Of a DNA stretch of 64,000 bases, positions 17,877 through 25,962 are shown piece after piece; the first letter of the stretch is position 1, and the number at the start of each line of letters is the position of its first letter. Source of the DNA: Deltaproteobacteria bacterium. Lineage in GTDB: Bacteria > Myxococcota > JADLHZ01. Location of the stretch: positions 1-64,000 of the forward strand of contig JADLHZ010000147.1 of the NCBI GenBank assembly GCA_020848545.1, written 5' to 3'. Under the pieces are notes generated by a model. The model was not told where the DNA came from and ran no database searches. It saw only the letters and a program-made list of their open reading frames with translations. The position numbers and the translations under genes are program-made.

Positions 17877-18239
17877 ATGAACGAGCACTTTCATTCGCAT
17901 GCGAACGACATCGACGCCGTCGAGCGCGATCGCATTACCGCGTTTTGCGCCGCTGAAGTCGCCCGCGGAGAGGACTGGGTGAAACTCGCCGAGCGCGTGC
18001 TCGGAGAGCTCGCGTTCTATTCGATGCAAGTGAAGTCGAAGACGGGCCAATGGTCGATGGGCGAGCTCGATCGCTTCGTCACCGAGAGCCTGCCGAGCCA
18101 CCTCGGCGATCCCACGGTCACGCGCGCGGCGCCGGAAGTCATCACGGTGTTTGCGCGGTGGTTGAAAGCGAGCGGACAGGTGCCGAGCTGCGACGTTCCG
18201 GCGATCGAAAAACGGATGCGCAAGGTCTCAGGGCGCTGA
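17877..18239 (+). CDS. Hypothetical 120-residue protein
   Basis: 120 residues, helical, with no signal peptide or TM: VERDRITAFCAAEVARGEDW, KLAERVLGELAFYSMQ, PEVITVFARWLKASG. It begins 33 nt after rtcB on the same strand and may belong to that operon. Its stop abuts that of the convergent esterase gene. No family recognised. Confidence 0.65.
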   Translation: MNEHFHSHANDIDAVERDRITAFCAAEVARGEDWVKLAERVLGELAFYSMQVKSKTGQWSMGELDRFVTESLPSHLGDPTVTRAAPEVITVFARWLKASGQVPSCDVPAIEKRMRKVSGR

Positions 18240-18240
18240 T

Positions 18241-19344
18241 TCACCAGCTCATCACGTGCTGCAAGGTCTCGGTGATCGCGCGCGCCACCTTCGCGTGCCG
18301 CGCGAGCGTTGGATGGTAGTCGCAGCCGAGCCCGTCGGCAGGATCCTCCGGCGGCAGCGCGATCACGTGCACATTGTTGTCACCGAGCCGGCGCGCGGCG
18401 GCAGTGATGTATCGGCGCATGCGTGTCCAAGCGTGAACGTTAGGGGGCCACGCGTCCTCGACCGGCGGGATCATGCAAAGGATCTGCGCCATCGGGTTGT
18501 GCTCGCGGATCTTCGCGATGAAGCCGCGGTAGGTCTCGACGAAGGCGCGCTCGCCTGGATCGCTCGCGGAGATGTCGTTCGATCCCAAGCCGACGATCAC
18601 CGCGTCCGGCGTCCACCGCGCGAAGTCCCATCGTGACGCGGCGTCCTCCGGGATCGTGAGCCCGTAGATCTGCGGCACCGTGAGCGCGTCGATCGGATCC
18701 AAGCTCGCAGGCGGCGGCTGCTTCGGATCCTGGTAGTTTCGGGCGACGCCCTTGCCCGACCACGCGACGACGTGGTGCTCGGCAGCGAGCGCGCGCGCCG
18801 TCAACGACGGCCACGCGAGCCACTGGTTTTGGGTCGCCTCGCTGAAGTGGCAGTCTTTGCTCGTGCCTTCGTTGCCGTAGCCGGTGGTCAACGAGTCGCC
18901 AACGAGCTCGATGCGGCGCATCGGCGCGGGATCGGGCGGCAGGAACTTGTCGGCCTCGAGCGCCACGAGCTGCGCCACGCCGACGAACGCCTCGCTCTGC
19001 TTGAACACCGTGAGCCGATGCTGCCCCGCCGCCAGCGCAGAAGCCGACCAACGCAGGCGGCCGTCCGCGGGGACGATGAGCTGCTCCGGTGCGCGATCGT
19101 CGAGCATCACCTGGAAGCGGTTCGGCCACGTGCGACCTTCGGGATCGGGGTGCTTCGGCAGATCGACGATCTCGAAACGCACAGACGTGCCCGAGACCTT
19201 CGCCGAGAAGCCGGTCGCCGACCACGCCATGCGCGGACCTTTGACGTCGCTGAAGTCGACTCGGCCGAAGAAGCGCGCGCGCTTTTCGAGCGGCGGTTGG
19301 CAGGCGCAGAGAAGCGCGAAGACGATCGCAACGGCGCGGAGCAT
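18241..19344 (-). CDS. SGNH/GDSL esterase lipoprotein, carbohydrate esterase family 2 type
   Basis: 367 residues. The signal peptide MLRAVAIVFALLCAC has its lipobox Cys at 15. An N-terminal beta-sandwich (about 25-140; FFGRVDF, RLRWSASALAAGQHRLTVF) precedes an SGNH hydrolase domain (about 145-365). The catalytic Ser is in VGDSLTTGYGNEG, the oxyanion Asn in VGLGSNDIS, and Asp/His in DYHPTLARH. This two-domain layout is that of CE2 acetyl esterases, which deacetylate polysaccharides. Likely periplasmic or outer-membrane anchored. Confidence 0.9.
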   Translation of the reverse strand: MLRAVAIVFALLCACQPPLEKRARFFGRVDFSDVKGPRMAWSATGFSAKVSGTSVRFEIVDLPKHPDPEGRTWPNRFQVMLDDRAPEQLIVPADGRLRWSASALAAGQHRLTVFKQSEAFVGVAQLVALEADKFLPPDPAPMRRIELVGDSLTTGYGNEGTSKDCHFSEATQNQWLAWPSLTARALAAEHHVVAWSGKGVARNYQDPKQPPPASLDPIDALTVPQIYGLTIPEDAASRWDFARWTPDAVIVGLGSNDISASDPGERAFVETYRGFIAKIREHNPMAQILCMIPPVEDAWPPNVHAWTRMRRYITAAARRLGDNNVHVIALPPEDPADGLGCDYHPTLARHAKVARAITETLQHVMSW

Positions 19345-19471
19345 GCGCCATGTAAAGCACGCTTTGTCGCAACGCGCGAAGGCAAGCGCGTGCGGCGATC
19401 GCTGACCGCCCGGTCGCGCTTTGGCTGCCGCGTGTTTACGAACGGCGCGCGGCGAGGGCACGTTCCGCGCC

Positions 19472-20836
19472 ATGCGTCTGCTCGCTCTCGCCGCCCTCCT
19501 CGTCGCCTGCGATGATGCGGGGCTCGCCAAACGCTCCGTCCAACCCGGGCCGGTCGCCGCACCAACGCTCGCGGCGGACCAGGCGCTCGACTTCGGGCAC
19601 GTGATCGTCGGCCGCACGAGCACACTGACGCTGCACCTCACCGCTTCCGGCGGCACCGTGACGCTCGCGCCGCCGGTGATCGACGGCGCCGGCCAGCGCG
19701 CGTTCAGCACGCCGAACGAAGCGCTGAGCATCGACGGCGACGCGACGATCGCCGTGACCTTCGCGCCACATCGCCTCGGCAAGCTCAGCGCAGCGCTCGA
19801 CTTCGATGGCCGGGTCCGCGTCGCGCTCAGCGGCGAAGGCGTCGACGCATGCGGCCCGAAGGTGCAGCGCTTCACCACGCCGACAGAGGCGCCGCCGAAG
19901 CTCGACGTGCTCTTCGTGATCGACGACTCGCCATCGATGACCATCGGTCAAGCCGCGATCCGCCAGCAGATCTCGCTCTTCGTGCAACGTCTGGCGACCC
20001 AAGGGCTCGACTATCGCATGGCCGTGGTCACGACGAGCATGAACGTCGACCGTGGCGCCGGCACGCTCGTCGTCGCCGCGGATCAGAAGCTGAAGATCGC
20101 CGAGGGGCCGAGCGCGGTCCAAGACTTCCAAAAGATCTTGGAGCGCGTGACGACCGGCGGCTCCGACACCGAGCTTGGCTTGCTCGCGATGATCGTGGCG
20201 CTGACACCGCCGGATCGAACGGTGAGCTACAACGTGGCGAGCGGCGTCAGCGCGTCGTACCAAGGCTTGGGCAAACGCGACCCGGCGTTCTGGCGCGACG
20301 ACGCTCGCCTCGCCGTCATCATCGTGTCCGACGAGAACGACGGCGGCTCCAACTTCGGCTCGACCTCCAGCGAAGATCTGCGCGCACCCGCCGCGTACGC
20401 TGCCGACTTGCTCGCGCTGAAGCCGCACCCGGGCGCGAACCTCCGCGTCGTCGCGATCGTCGATCCAGGCTCGTCGAGCAAAGGCTGCGGAATCTCGGCG
20501 GCGTCCGCCGGCGCGCCGCGCTACCACGCGTTTATGACCGCGCTCGGGCCCACCATCGGATCGACCTTCGACTACTGCAGCAACTTCGGCACGACGATGA
20601 GCGTGGCCGGCAGCTTCGTCGCCGTGCCTGCGTGTCACTTTCTGCTGCAGGAGGCGGTGGGTGATCCGCCGCCCGCCGACGTCGCGCTTTGCAACGCTGC
20701 GACATGTCTCCCGCCCGCGGACTTCGTGCTCCTACCTCCGACGGCCGCCGAACCGAACGGGAGCGTGGAGATCTTGCGCGGCTGTCCTTCGCCCGGCGAG
20801 TCCGTGGAGCTGCGCTACACCGCCTGCACTCTCTGA
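19472..20836 (+). CDS. VWA-domain lipoprotein with an N-terminal Ig-like domain
   Basis: 454 residues. Signal peptide MRLLALAALLVAC, lipobox Cys at 13. Residues about 30-125 form an Ig-like choice-of-anchor/ASPM-SPD-2-Hydin-type domain (LDFGHVIVGRTSTLTLHL). The VWA domain (about 140-390) begins LDVLFVIDDSPSM with the MIDAS motif, and ends near a Cys-containing loop. A paralogue in design of the lipoprotein at 14540-16159. Probably a surface protein; partner unknown. The dihydrouridine synthase gene follows after 44 nt. Confidence 0.9.
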   Translation: MRLLALAALLVACDDAGLAKRSVQPGPVAAPTLAADQALDFGHVIVGRTSTLTLHLTASGGTVTLAPPVIDGAGQRAFSTPNEALSIDGDATIAVTFAPHRLGKLSAALDFDGRVRVALSGEGVDACGPKVQRFTTPTEAPPKLDVLFVIDDSPSMTIGQAAIRQQISLFVQRLATQGLDYRMAVVTTSMNVDRGAGTLVVAADQKLKIAEGPSAVQDFQKILERVTTGGSDTELGLLAMIVALTPPDRTVSYNVASGVSASYQGLGKRDPAFWRDDARLAVIIVSDENDGGSNFGSTSSEDLRAPAAYAADLLALKPHPGANLRVVAIVDPGSSSKGCGISAASAGAPRYHAFMTALGPTIGSTFDYCSNFGTTMSVAGSFVAVPACHFLLQEAVGDPPPADVALCNAATCLPPADFVLLPPTAAEPNGSVEILRGCPSPGESVELRYTACTL

Positions 20837-20880
20837 TTGCCCATTCGCCTGCGAAGCTGCTACGCGCAGCCCTTCGTCGT

Positions 20881-21888
20881 ATGTCCCGCTCCTTCGACAC
20901 ATTGATGGCCACCCGGCCCGTGATCTTGGCGCCGCTCGAAGGCTACTCGGACGCCGTGTTTCGCCGCCTGTGCCGAAGCCTCGGCGCCGAGCTCTGCGTC
21001 ACCGAGTTCGTCAACGTCGAGAACCTGCTCCACGATTGCCGGCGCGCCAAACGCAAGATGACGCTCGCGCCCGACGACCGGCCGACGGCGATCCAAATCT
21101 ACGGCGCCAACCCGGACACGCTCGAAGAAGCCGCGCGCATCGCCGAAGCGGCCTCTCCTTCGTATATCGACCTCAACTGCGGCTGCTGGGTGCCGAAGAT
21201 CGCCGGCCGTGGAGCCGGCGCCGGATGGCTGCGCGATCCGGAGAAGATGGTGGAGATGGCGGCGCGGATCGTGCGCGCGGTGTCGCTGCCGGTCACCGTC
21301 AAGACGCGCATCGGCTGGGGCCCGGAGTCGGACATGCCGATCGTCGATCTCGCGCGCCGGCTCGAAGACGTGGGCGTGCGTGCGCTGACCATCCATTGCC
21401 GCACGGCAAAGATGGGCCACACCGGCGCCGCCGATTGGACGTGGGCGCAGCGCGCGCGTGAGGTCGTATCGATACCGGTGATCGTCAACGGCGACGTCAC
21501 CAGCGCCGAAGCCGCTGAGCGCGCGCTCAACGAGACGGGATGCGAAGGCGTGATGATCGGCCGCCGCGCCATCCAGCACCCGTGGATCTTCGCGGAGGCG
21601 CGCGCGCTGCTCGATCGCGGCGTGGTGCTACCGCCGCCAGATCGCAAAGAGCGCATCCGCGTGGCGCGCGAGCACTTGATCGCGACGGTCGCCGAGTGGG
21701 GCGAGCGCTTCGGCGTGCCGGTCATGCGCCGCTCGTACGCCGGCTACTTCGCGGGGCTACCGGACTTGGCCGAGCTGCGCGCGGCACTGAATGCGTGCCC
21801 CACGCTCGAAGGGACGCTCGCGATCCTCGACGACGCCGATCACTCGCCGTACGCGCCGAGCTTCGCCCAGACGCCGTCCTTTGCCTGA
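20881..21888 (+). CDS. dus: tRNA-dihydrouridine synthase
   Basis: 335 residues. An FMN-binding TIM barrel opens with VILAPLEGYSDAVFRRLCR. The tRNA-site loop is IDLNCGCWVPKIAGRGAGA, where most Dus enzymes have Asn-Xaa-Gly-Cys-Pro; the catalytic Cys is kept and Pro is replaced by Trp. VTVKTRIGW and TIHCRTAKMGHTGAADW supply conserved Lys and His, and VNGDV with GVMIGRRAIQHPWIF the phosphate-binding end. It reduces uridine to dihydrouridine in tRNA with NADPH. The subgroup is closest to DusB in layout. The 3' end overlaps the beta-helix fragment by 49 bp. Confidence 0.92.
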   Translation: MSRSFDTLMATRPVILAPLEGYSDAVFRRLCRSLGAELCVTEFVNVENLLHDCRRAKRKMTLAPDDRPTAIQIYGANPDTLEEAARIAEAASPSYIDLNCGCWVPKIAGRGAGAGWLRDPEKMVEMAARIVRAVSLPVTVKTRIGWGPESDMPIVDLARRLEDVGVRALTIHCRTAKMGHTGAADWTWAQRAREVVSIPVIVNGDVTSAEAAERALNETGCEGVMIGRRAIQHPWIFAEARALLDRGVVLPPPDRKERIRVAREHLIATVAEWGERFGVPVMRRSYAGYFAGLPDLAELRAALNACPTLEGTLAILDDADHSPYAPSFAQTPSFA

Positions 21889-22796
21889 AGGCGAAAGTCG
21901 TGCGCCGCCGCGTCGACGAAGCGCGGGTCTGACGCCTCGACCACGCCGGCGCCGAAGGTCACGTTGACGCCGTCGTTGTGGTAGCTCTGCTGCACGCTCG
22001 AGCTCGTGATCGACGCGTTGACGGTGTTGCAATACGCCACGCACGAGGTGGAGAAATCTCGCCCAGCGGCGTTGCCCCAAAAGATCGCATTCTTGAAGGT
22101 GTAGACGTCCTGCGCGGCGTTGCCCTCGTCGATGACGACGCCCGGCCCCGGCGCCGCGCAGGTCGCGTCGAGCGCGCCGTAGTTCGTGACGTGATCGAAG
22201 CTCGCCACCGTCGGCGCCGCGTCGTCCGGGCCGCTGTCGAGGTAGATGTTGCCGCCACAGTTCCTATCGTAGATCTCGTGGTCGCTCGTGCAGTGCGCAG
22301 AGTCGTCGCAGAACATGCCGCCGCCGGTGTTGTCGGCGCGGTTGTCACGATAGACGTTCCAAGTGAGCGTGGCGCTCGTCTCTTGGCCGCCGGGCGAGTA
22401 GGCGCCGAGGTAGAGGCCCGCGCCCCAGCCGGTCACGGTGTTCTTGATGAAGGTGTTGCCGGTGATCGTCAGCGTGTGGCCGAAGAAGTAGAAGGCGCCG
22501 CCGTGTGACGCTTGCGGCTCGTCGCCGGCGTTCTCTTCGACGAGGTTGTTCGAGACGGCGATGACGCTCGTGTTCGTCGAGTCACCGAGGAAGCCGCCGC
22601 CGCAGCAGTCGCGCACGACCGCCTGCGAGTAGCCGGTGATCTCGAAGCCGTCGACGGCGGTGAGCTCGGTGCCCTTCGGCGCCGGATCGTCGTAGCGCAG
22701 AAACGAGCCGCCGCTCCCCTGCGCTTTCGTGACGTAGAGCGACGAATCGCGCACCTTGAACTCTTTGCGCGCCTGAAAGCCGCCGACCGAGCAGGC
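21840..22796 (-). pseudogene. Beta-helix (choice-of-anchor type) lipoprotein remnant lacking its signal peptide
   Basis: About 318 residues of right-handed beta-helix coils: NNLVEENAG, LTITGNTFIKNTVTGWGAGL, YRDNRADNTGGGMFCDD, ending FRLQAKDGVWAKLGAYGE. The first sensible residues, ACSVGGFQARKEF, look like the mature end of a lipoprotein after its lipobox Cys, but an in-frame TGA (22797-22799) comes just before and no signal peptide is in frame. ATG 22812 (MRACLSLL) is one base out of frame. Either the 5' end was lost or a small shift broke it. Translation from GTG 22754 could still make 304 cytoplasmic residues. Confidence 0.65.
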
Positions 22797-22810
22797 TCAG
22801 GCATGCACGC

Positions 22811-22855
22811 ATTTCTAAATTTATTATACTGTTAACAATATGTCCACTGTTTTTT
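22811..22855. other. AT-rich patch between two minus-strand genes
   Basis: Thirty bases at 22811-22840 contain only four G or C, in a region otherwise about two-thirds GC. On the minus strand it carries a perfect TATAAT but no convincing -35 box. It follows the TAA of the desaturase and lies just before the broken start of the beta-helix gene, so it may be a promoter, a terminator remnant or a recombination scar. Confidence 0.5.
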
Positions 22856-23863
22856 GCGCGCGGGGAAGCTCAGCCGCCAGAGATACGAAAAGCTGTCCTG
22901 CAAGGAGGCCAAGGTCGAGCGGTACTCAGAGTACTGCACGCCGTGCTTCTCGCAGAGCGCCTTCACCTTCGGTGCCAGCGCGTGGAGCCGCTCGGGCGGC
23001 AGCCACGGCCACAGGTGATGCTCGATGTGCCGATCGAGGCCGCCGACGAGCCAGCGACCGAGCGCTGAACGCACGGCGAAGTTCTTGCTCGTCTCGACCT
23101 GCAGCTTGGCGCGCTCGTCGCGATCGAGCGCACGGTTGCTCGCGCCGTGATGCGCGGTCGAGACCTCGGCCCCCACGCTGCTTGCGGTCTGCATCGCGAC
23201 GAAGATGTAGTTGCGCAGGGTCGTCGCCGCGAAGGTGCCGATCACGACCGGCAGGAAGCTCGGACCCGAGAGGACCGGGAACAAGAGGTAGTTGTAGGCG
23301 ACGAAGGCGGCGATCTTCTTCAGCTCGCTGCGATCGTCCTGTTTGCGCATCCCGCGCGCTTTCAGAAAGCGATCGTAGTCGAGCGCCCACGTCTCGAACA
23401 CGAAGAGGCCGCCGATCACCGTGTTGAAGAGGTGCCACGGCCGCCACGGCGTCGTCGCATGTACGCGGAACAGCGGATGCATCGTGTCCGGATCGGCGTC
23501 GAGCAACGACGGATGCACGTGGTGGATCTTATGCGCGCGCCGCCAAGTGGCGGTCTGCATCGGGATCGCGAGCGTCTCGTAGTCGCGCGCTTGCATCGCC
23601 TCGGCGTCGGGCAAACCCGCATAGGCGCCGTGCGTCACCGAGTGCATCAGGTGCGCTTCCATCGAGAAGTGAAACGCGAGCAGCGAGAAGCCGGCGAACC
23701 AACCGACCGGCTCGCGCGAGAACATGAGCAGCGCACGACCGCCGATCTCGCCGGCCCGCGACGCCCGCTTGATGCGCTTGAAGCGGCGCACGTCGACGGC
23801 GCCGAGCTCGCGGCGCGCCTCGTGACCGAGCGCTTCCATCGCATCAGCAAAGCCGGTGAGCAT
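22832..23863 (-). CDS. Membrane fatty-acid desaturase
   Basis: 343 residues from ATG 23863. Four or so hydrophobic segments and three His boxes: HLMHSVTH, RAHKIHHVHP and HIEHHLWPWLPPE, binding the di-iron centre of the acyl-lipid/acyl-CoA desaturase superfamily. The third box of HxxHH type with Trp-Pro resembles front-end desaturases. No cytochrome b5 domain is fused. It introduces double bonds in membrane fatty acids or related lipids; position unknown. The last codons run into the AT-rich patch (KKQWTYC). Confidence 0.88.
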   Translation of the reverse strand: MLTGFADAMEALGHEARRELGAVDVRRFKRIKRASRAGEIGGRALLMFSREPVGWFAGFSLLAFHFSMEAHLMHSVTHGAYAGLPDAEAMQARDYETLAIPMQTATWRRAHKIHHVHPSLLDADPDTMHPLFRVHATTPWRPWHLFNTVIGGLFVFETWALDYDRFLKARGMRKQDDRSELKKIAAFVAYNYLLFPVLSGPSFLPVVIGTFAATTLRNYIFVAMQTASSVGAEVSTAHHGASNRALDRDERAKLQVETSKNFAVRSALGRWLVGGLDRHIEHHLWPWLPPERLHALAPKVKALCEKHGVQYSEYRSTLASLQDSFSYLWRLSFPARKKQWTYC

Positions 23864-23910
23864 GCACCGCCGTCTAGTCCATATCCGGCCATCTTTGCTA
23901 CGCACCGGCC

Positions 23911-24087
23911 ATGCTCTTGAACGTCCACTTGCCGAGCGCAGGCTACGCGCGCGCGTGGAACACCATGATGCCGCTCGCCAAAGAGCGCGGCATGCACGGG
24001 CAGTTCCTCGGCGTGTTCAGGTATACCGACGACGGCAGCCGATCACCGGGCAAGATGCCGCGCACCGAGCTCTGCATCCCGGTCTGA
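23911..24087 (+). CDS. Short GyrI/effector-binding-domain-like fragment
   Basis: 58 residues from ATG 23911 to TGA 24085. The pattern AWNTMMPLAKERGMHGQFLGVF, then a short Asp-rich turn, then PRTELCIPV, resembles the C-terminal half of one GyrI-like effector-binding repeat, in which a helix precedes an acidic loop and an Arg-x-E-x-C-x-P-V strand. Full domains have about 150 residues, so this is either a fragment or a micro-protein. The 154 bp after it carry no gene I can support. Confidence 0.4.
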   Translation: MLLNVHLPSAGYARAWNTMMPLAKERGMHGQFLGVFRYTDDGSRSPGKMPRTELCIPV

Positions 24088-24241
24088 GGCTGGAACGCCG
24101 GCGCCGCGTCTGTGCTCGGCAATGCGAGATCGAGCATGGCCAGGCGCTGCGCCTCGAAGGCGCGCGCCACGCAGCTGGAAAGGGCCGCGGCTGGTCGGAA
24201 ACCCGATCCTTCGTCGCTTTCATGGCAACCTCTGAGCCGAG

Positions 24242-25018
24242 ATGGATCATCCGCGCTTCGAGAAGCTCTATAACTTCCGCGACGTCGGCGGCATGCGAAC
24301 GACGGACGGACGCACGCTGAAGACCGGTGTGCTCTTTCGCTCCGACGCCCTCTCCCGCATGAGCGCGCGTGACCAGGCCACGCTGCAGGCGCTCAACCTG
24401 AAGCTCATCTGCGATCTGCGCGCGCCGAAGGAGAGCCAGAAGCGTCCTGCGCCGCGCAAGATCGACGTCCGTGTGATCAACGTGCCGCTGCACGAGCAGC
24501 CGATGCACGATCGCATTCATCGCGAGGTGCGCGGCTTCCTCTTCGGCAAGTCCGGCGACGAGGAGTTCCACGTGCTCACGCGCGACTACTACCGCCACCT
24601 CGCCTTCGAGCAGACCGCACGGATGAGGGAAGTCATCAGCTTGCTCGCGAAGGAAGAGAGCCTGCCGGCGCTCTTTCACTGCACCGCCGGCAAGGATCGC
24701 ACTGGCTTGGTCGCGGCGGTGATCCAGCTCATGGTCGGCGTGCCCTACGAGGCTGTGCGCGAAGACTACCTGCGCACGAACGACAGCTTCGCGCCGCGGC
24801 TCGACAAGATCGTGCGCTTCTTGCGCGTGCTCACGCTCTTTCGCGCCTCGCCCGAGCGCGTGCGCACCGTGCTGAAGGCGCACCCGCGCTTTCTCGACGA
24901 CGTCCACGCCCAGATCGTGGAGCGCTTTGGGACGATCGAACGCTATCTGTCCGAAGCTTGCGCGATCGATAGGGAGACCGTGCGCCGCTTGAAGACGCGC
25001 CTGCTCACCGACGATTGA
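24242..25018 (+). CDS. Tyrosine protein phosphatase (Y_phosphatase3 type)
   Basis: 258 residues. The N-terminus NFRDVGGMRTTDGRTLKTG and FRSDALSRM are the bacterial tyrosine-phosphatase signature. The catalytic P-loop is FHCTAGKDRTGL, with Cys and Arg in place. Helical C-terminus. No signal peptide, so probably cytoplasmic, dephosphorylating Tyr (or phosphoinositide-like) substrates. It is followed by the five-copy 10-bp repeat. Confidence 0.92.
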   Translation: MDHPRFEKLYNFRDVGGMRTTDGRTLKTGVLFRSDALSRMSARDQATLQALNLKLICDLRAPKESQKRPAPRKIDVRVINVPLHEQPMHDRIHREVRGFLFGKSGDEEFHVLTRDYYRHLAFEQTARMREVISLLAKEESLPALFHCTAGKDRTGLVAAVIQLMVGVPYEAVREDYLRTNDSFAPRLDKIVRFLRVLTLFRASPERVRTVLKAHPRFLDDVHAQIVERFGTIERYLSEACAIDRETVRRLKTRLLTDD

Positions 25019-25035
25019 AGAACGACGCGCGCGGA

Positions 25036-25085
25036 GTGCTACTCAGTGCTACTCAGTGCTACTCAGTGCTACTCAGTGCTACTCA
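25036..25085. repeat. Five perfect tandem copies of a 10-bp repeat (GTGCTACTCA)
   Basis: GTGCTACTCA is repeated five times without a mismatch or spacer, between the convergent phosphatase gene and the small KERQ-rich gene. The stop codon of the latter (25079-25081) lies in the last copy. On the minus strand the unit reads TGAGTAGCAC and carries stops in two frames. The period equals about one helical turn, so all copies face the same side of the DNA. Confidence 0.97.
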
Positions 25086-25264
25086 AGGGGCGGCTGCGGC
25101 CCCAAGACGAGGCCCACGAGATCCGGATCCTCGCCCGTCTCAGCGGCGATCTCGGCCCGCGTTTTCTTCGCCTCTTTGCGCGCCACCTTGGCCGCGGCTT
25201 TTTCGGCCTGACGCTCGAGGCGTTGGCGCTCTTTTTGGCGTTTGAGCATCGACGGACGCTGCAT
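25079..25264 (-). CDS. Small basic helical protein
   Basis: 61 residues from ATG 25264, or 56 from ATG 25249. A charged helix (LKRQKERQRLERQAEKAAAK) is followed by an acidic tail (GEDPDLVGLVLGPQPPLE). It lies 7 nt downstream of the RRM protein gene on the same strand, so the two probably share a transcript. The basic helix suggests nucleic-acid or ribosome contact; this is inference. Its stop lies in the tandem repeat. Confidence 0.6.
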   Translation of the reverse strand: MQRPSMLKRQKERQRLERQAEKAAAKVARKEAKKTRAEIAAETGEDPDLVGLVLGPQPPLE

Positions 25265-25271
25265 ATTCACC

Positions 25272-25601
25272 TCACCAGCCGCGGTGGCCGCCGCCGCCGC
25301 CGCCACCACGCCCGCCGCCGCCGCCACGTCCGCCACCGCCACCGGAGCGGGGCTCTTGCGGACGCGCTTCGGACACATTGAGCGAGCGGCCTTCGAACTG
25401 TTGATTGTTCAGCTTATTGATCGCGGTCTGCGCTTCTTCGTCCGAGCTCATCTCGACAAAGCCAAAACCCTTGCTTCGGCCGGTGTCGCGATCAGTGATG
25501 ATCTTGCAAGATTGAACCGTGCCGCAGCTCGCGAAATGGGCCTGCAACGATTCTTCTGACGCGGAGTAAGGGAGATTACCGACATAGAGCTTGGAGCTCA
25601 T
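25272..25601 (-). CDS. Glycine-rich RRM RNA-binding protein
   Basis: 109 residues. One RNA-recognition motif at about 3-80: RNP2 is LYVGNL and RNP1 is SKGFGFVEM. A Gly/Arg-rich tail follows (RSGGGGGRGGGGGRGGGG). This is the bacterial/plant glycine-rich RNA-binding type, often cold-induced. A strong AGGAGG stands 5 nt before ATG 25601. The transcript leader contains a run of nine U, which may matter for translation or stability. It probably acts as an RNA chaperone. Confidence 0.93.
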   Translation of the reverse strand: MSSKLYVGNLPYSASEESLQAHFASCGTVQSCKIITDRDTGRSKGFGFVEMSSDEEAQTAINKLNNQQFEGRSLNVSEARPQEPRSGGGGGRGGGGGRGGGGGGGHRGW

Positions 25602-25744
25602 CGTGCCTCCTAGGGCAAAAAAAAACGCCGTATAGAGTACGAAGCAAAATGCTTTGAGCTCGAGAACGGTGCCGTTATGATGGCACGTTTTTGGGCCGTT
25701 TCCCACAAAAGCCAGTGGAAATTTTTGGGCCAGGAACCGGGGCC

Positions 25745-25906
25745 TCAGCGCGGGCGCGGTGTCTCGCGGCGAGGAGGCGAGGCGACCGCTTGGACCTTCG
25801 TGTTGCGCAGGTGGCGCGCGCGCAGCGTTTCGGCTTTGCGATTGGCGAGCCAATCAGACAGGAGCTCTTTCCTTTGGGCTTGCGGGGACGGGGCTGACTT
25901 CATCAT
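25745..25906 (-). CDS. Possible small basic protein
   Basis: 53 residues: MMKSAPSPQAQRKELLSDWL and ANRKAETLRARHLRNTKV. A predicted helix rich in Arg, Leu and Glu with a Pro/Arg tail. It lies alone in the 360-bp stretch between the RRM gene and the conserved gene at 25963. It may be a true small gene by composition, but no family is recognised and the Shine-Dalgarno is poor. The rest of this stretch holds the RRM leader and an inverted repeat at 25669-25686 (GTGCC...GGCAC). Confidence 0.35.
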   Translation of the reverse strand: MMKSAPSPQAQRKELLSDWLANRKAETLRARHLRNTKVQAVASPPRRETPRPR

Positions 25907-25962
25907 GGTGGGTGCGTGTAGTAGAATGCGAGAAATCCCGCCAGCAAAAACGACCGTCCGCC

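Noticed and set aside
25036-25085. CRISPR array
   Set aside because: The repeats are 10 bp with no spacers and no cas genes are nearby, so they are simple tandem repeats.
25669-25686. Rho-independent terminator (GTGCC...GGCAC, then five T on the plus strand)
   Set aside because: The nearest plus-strand gene ends about 650 bp away, so there is nothing for it to terminate; kept only as an inverted repeat.
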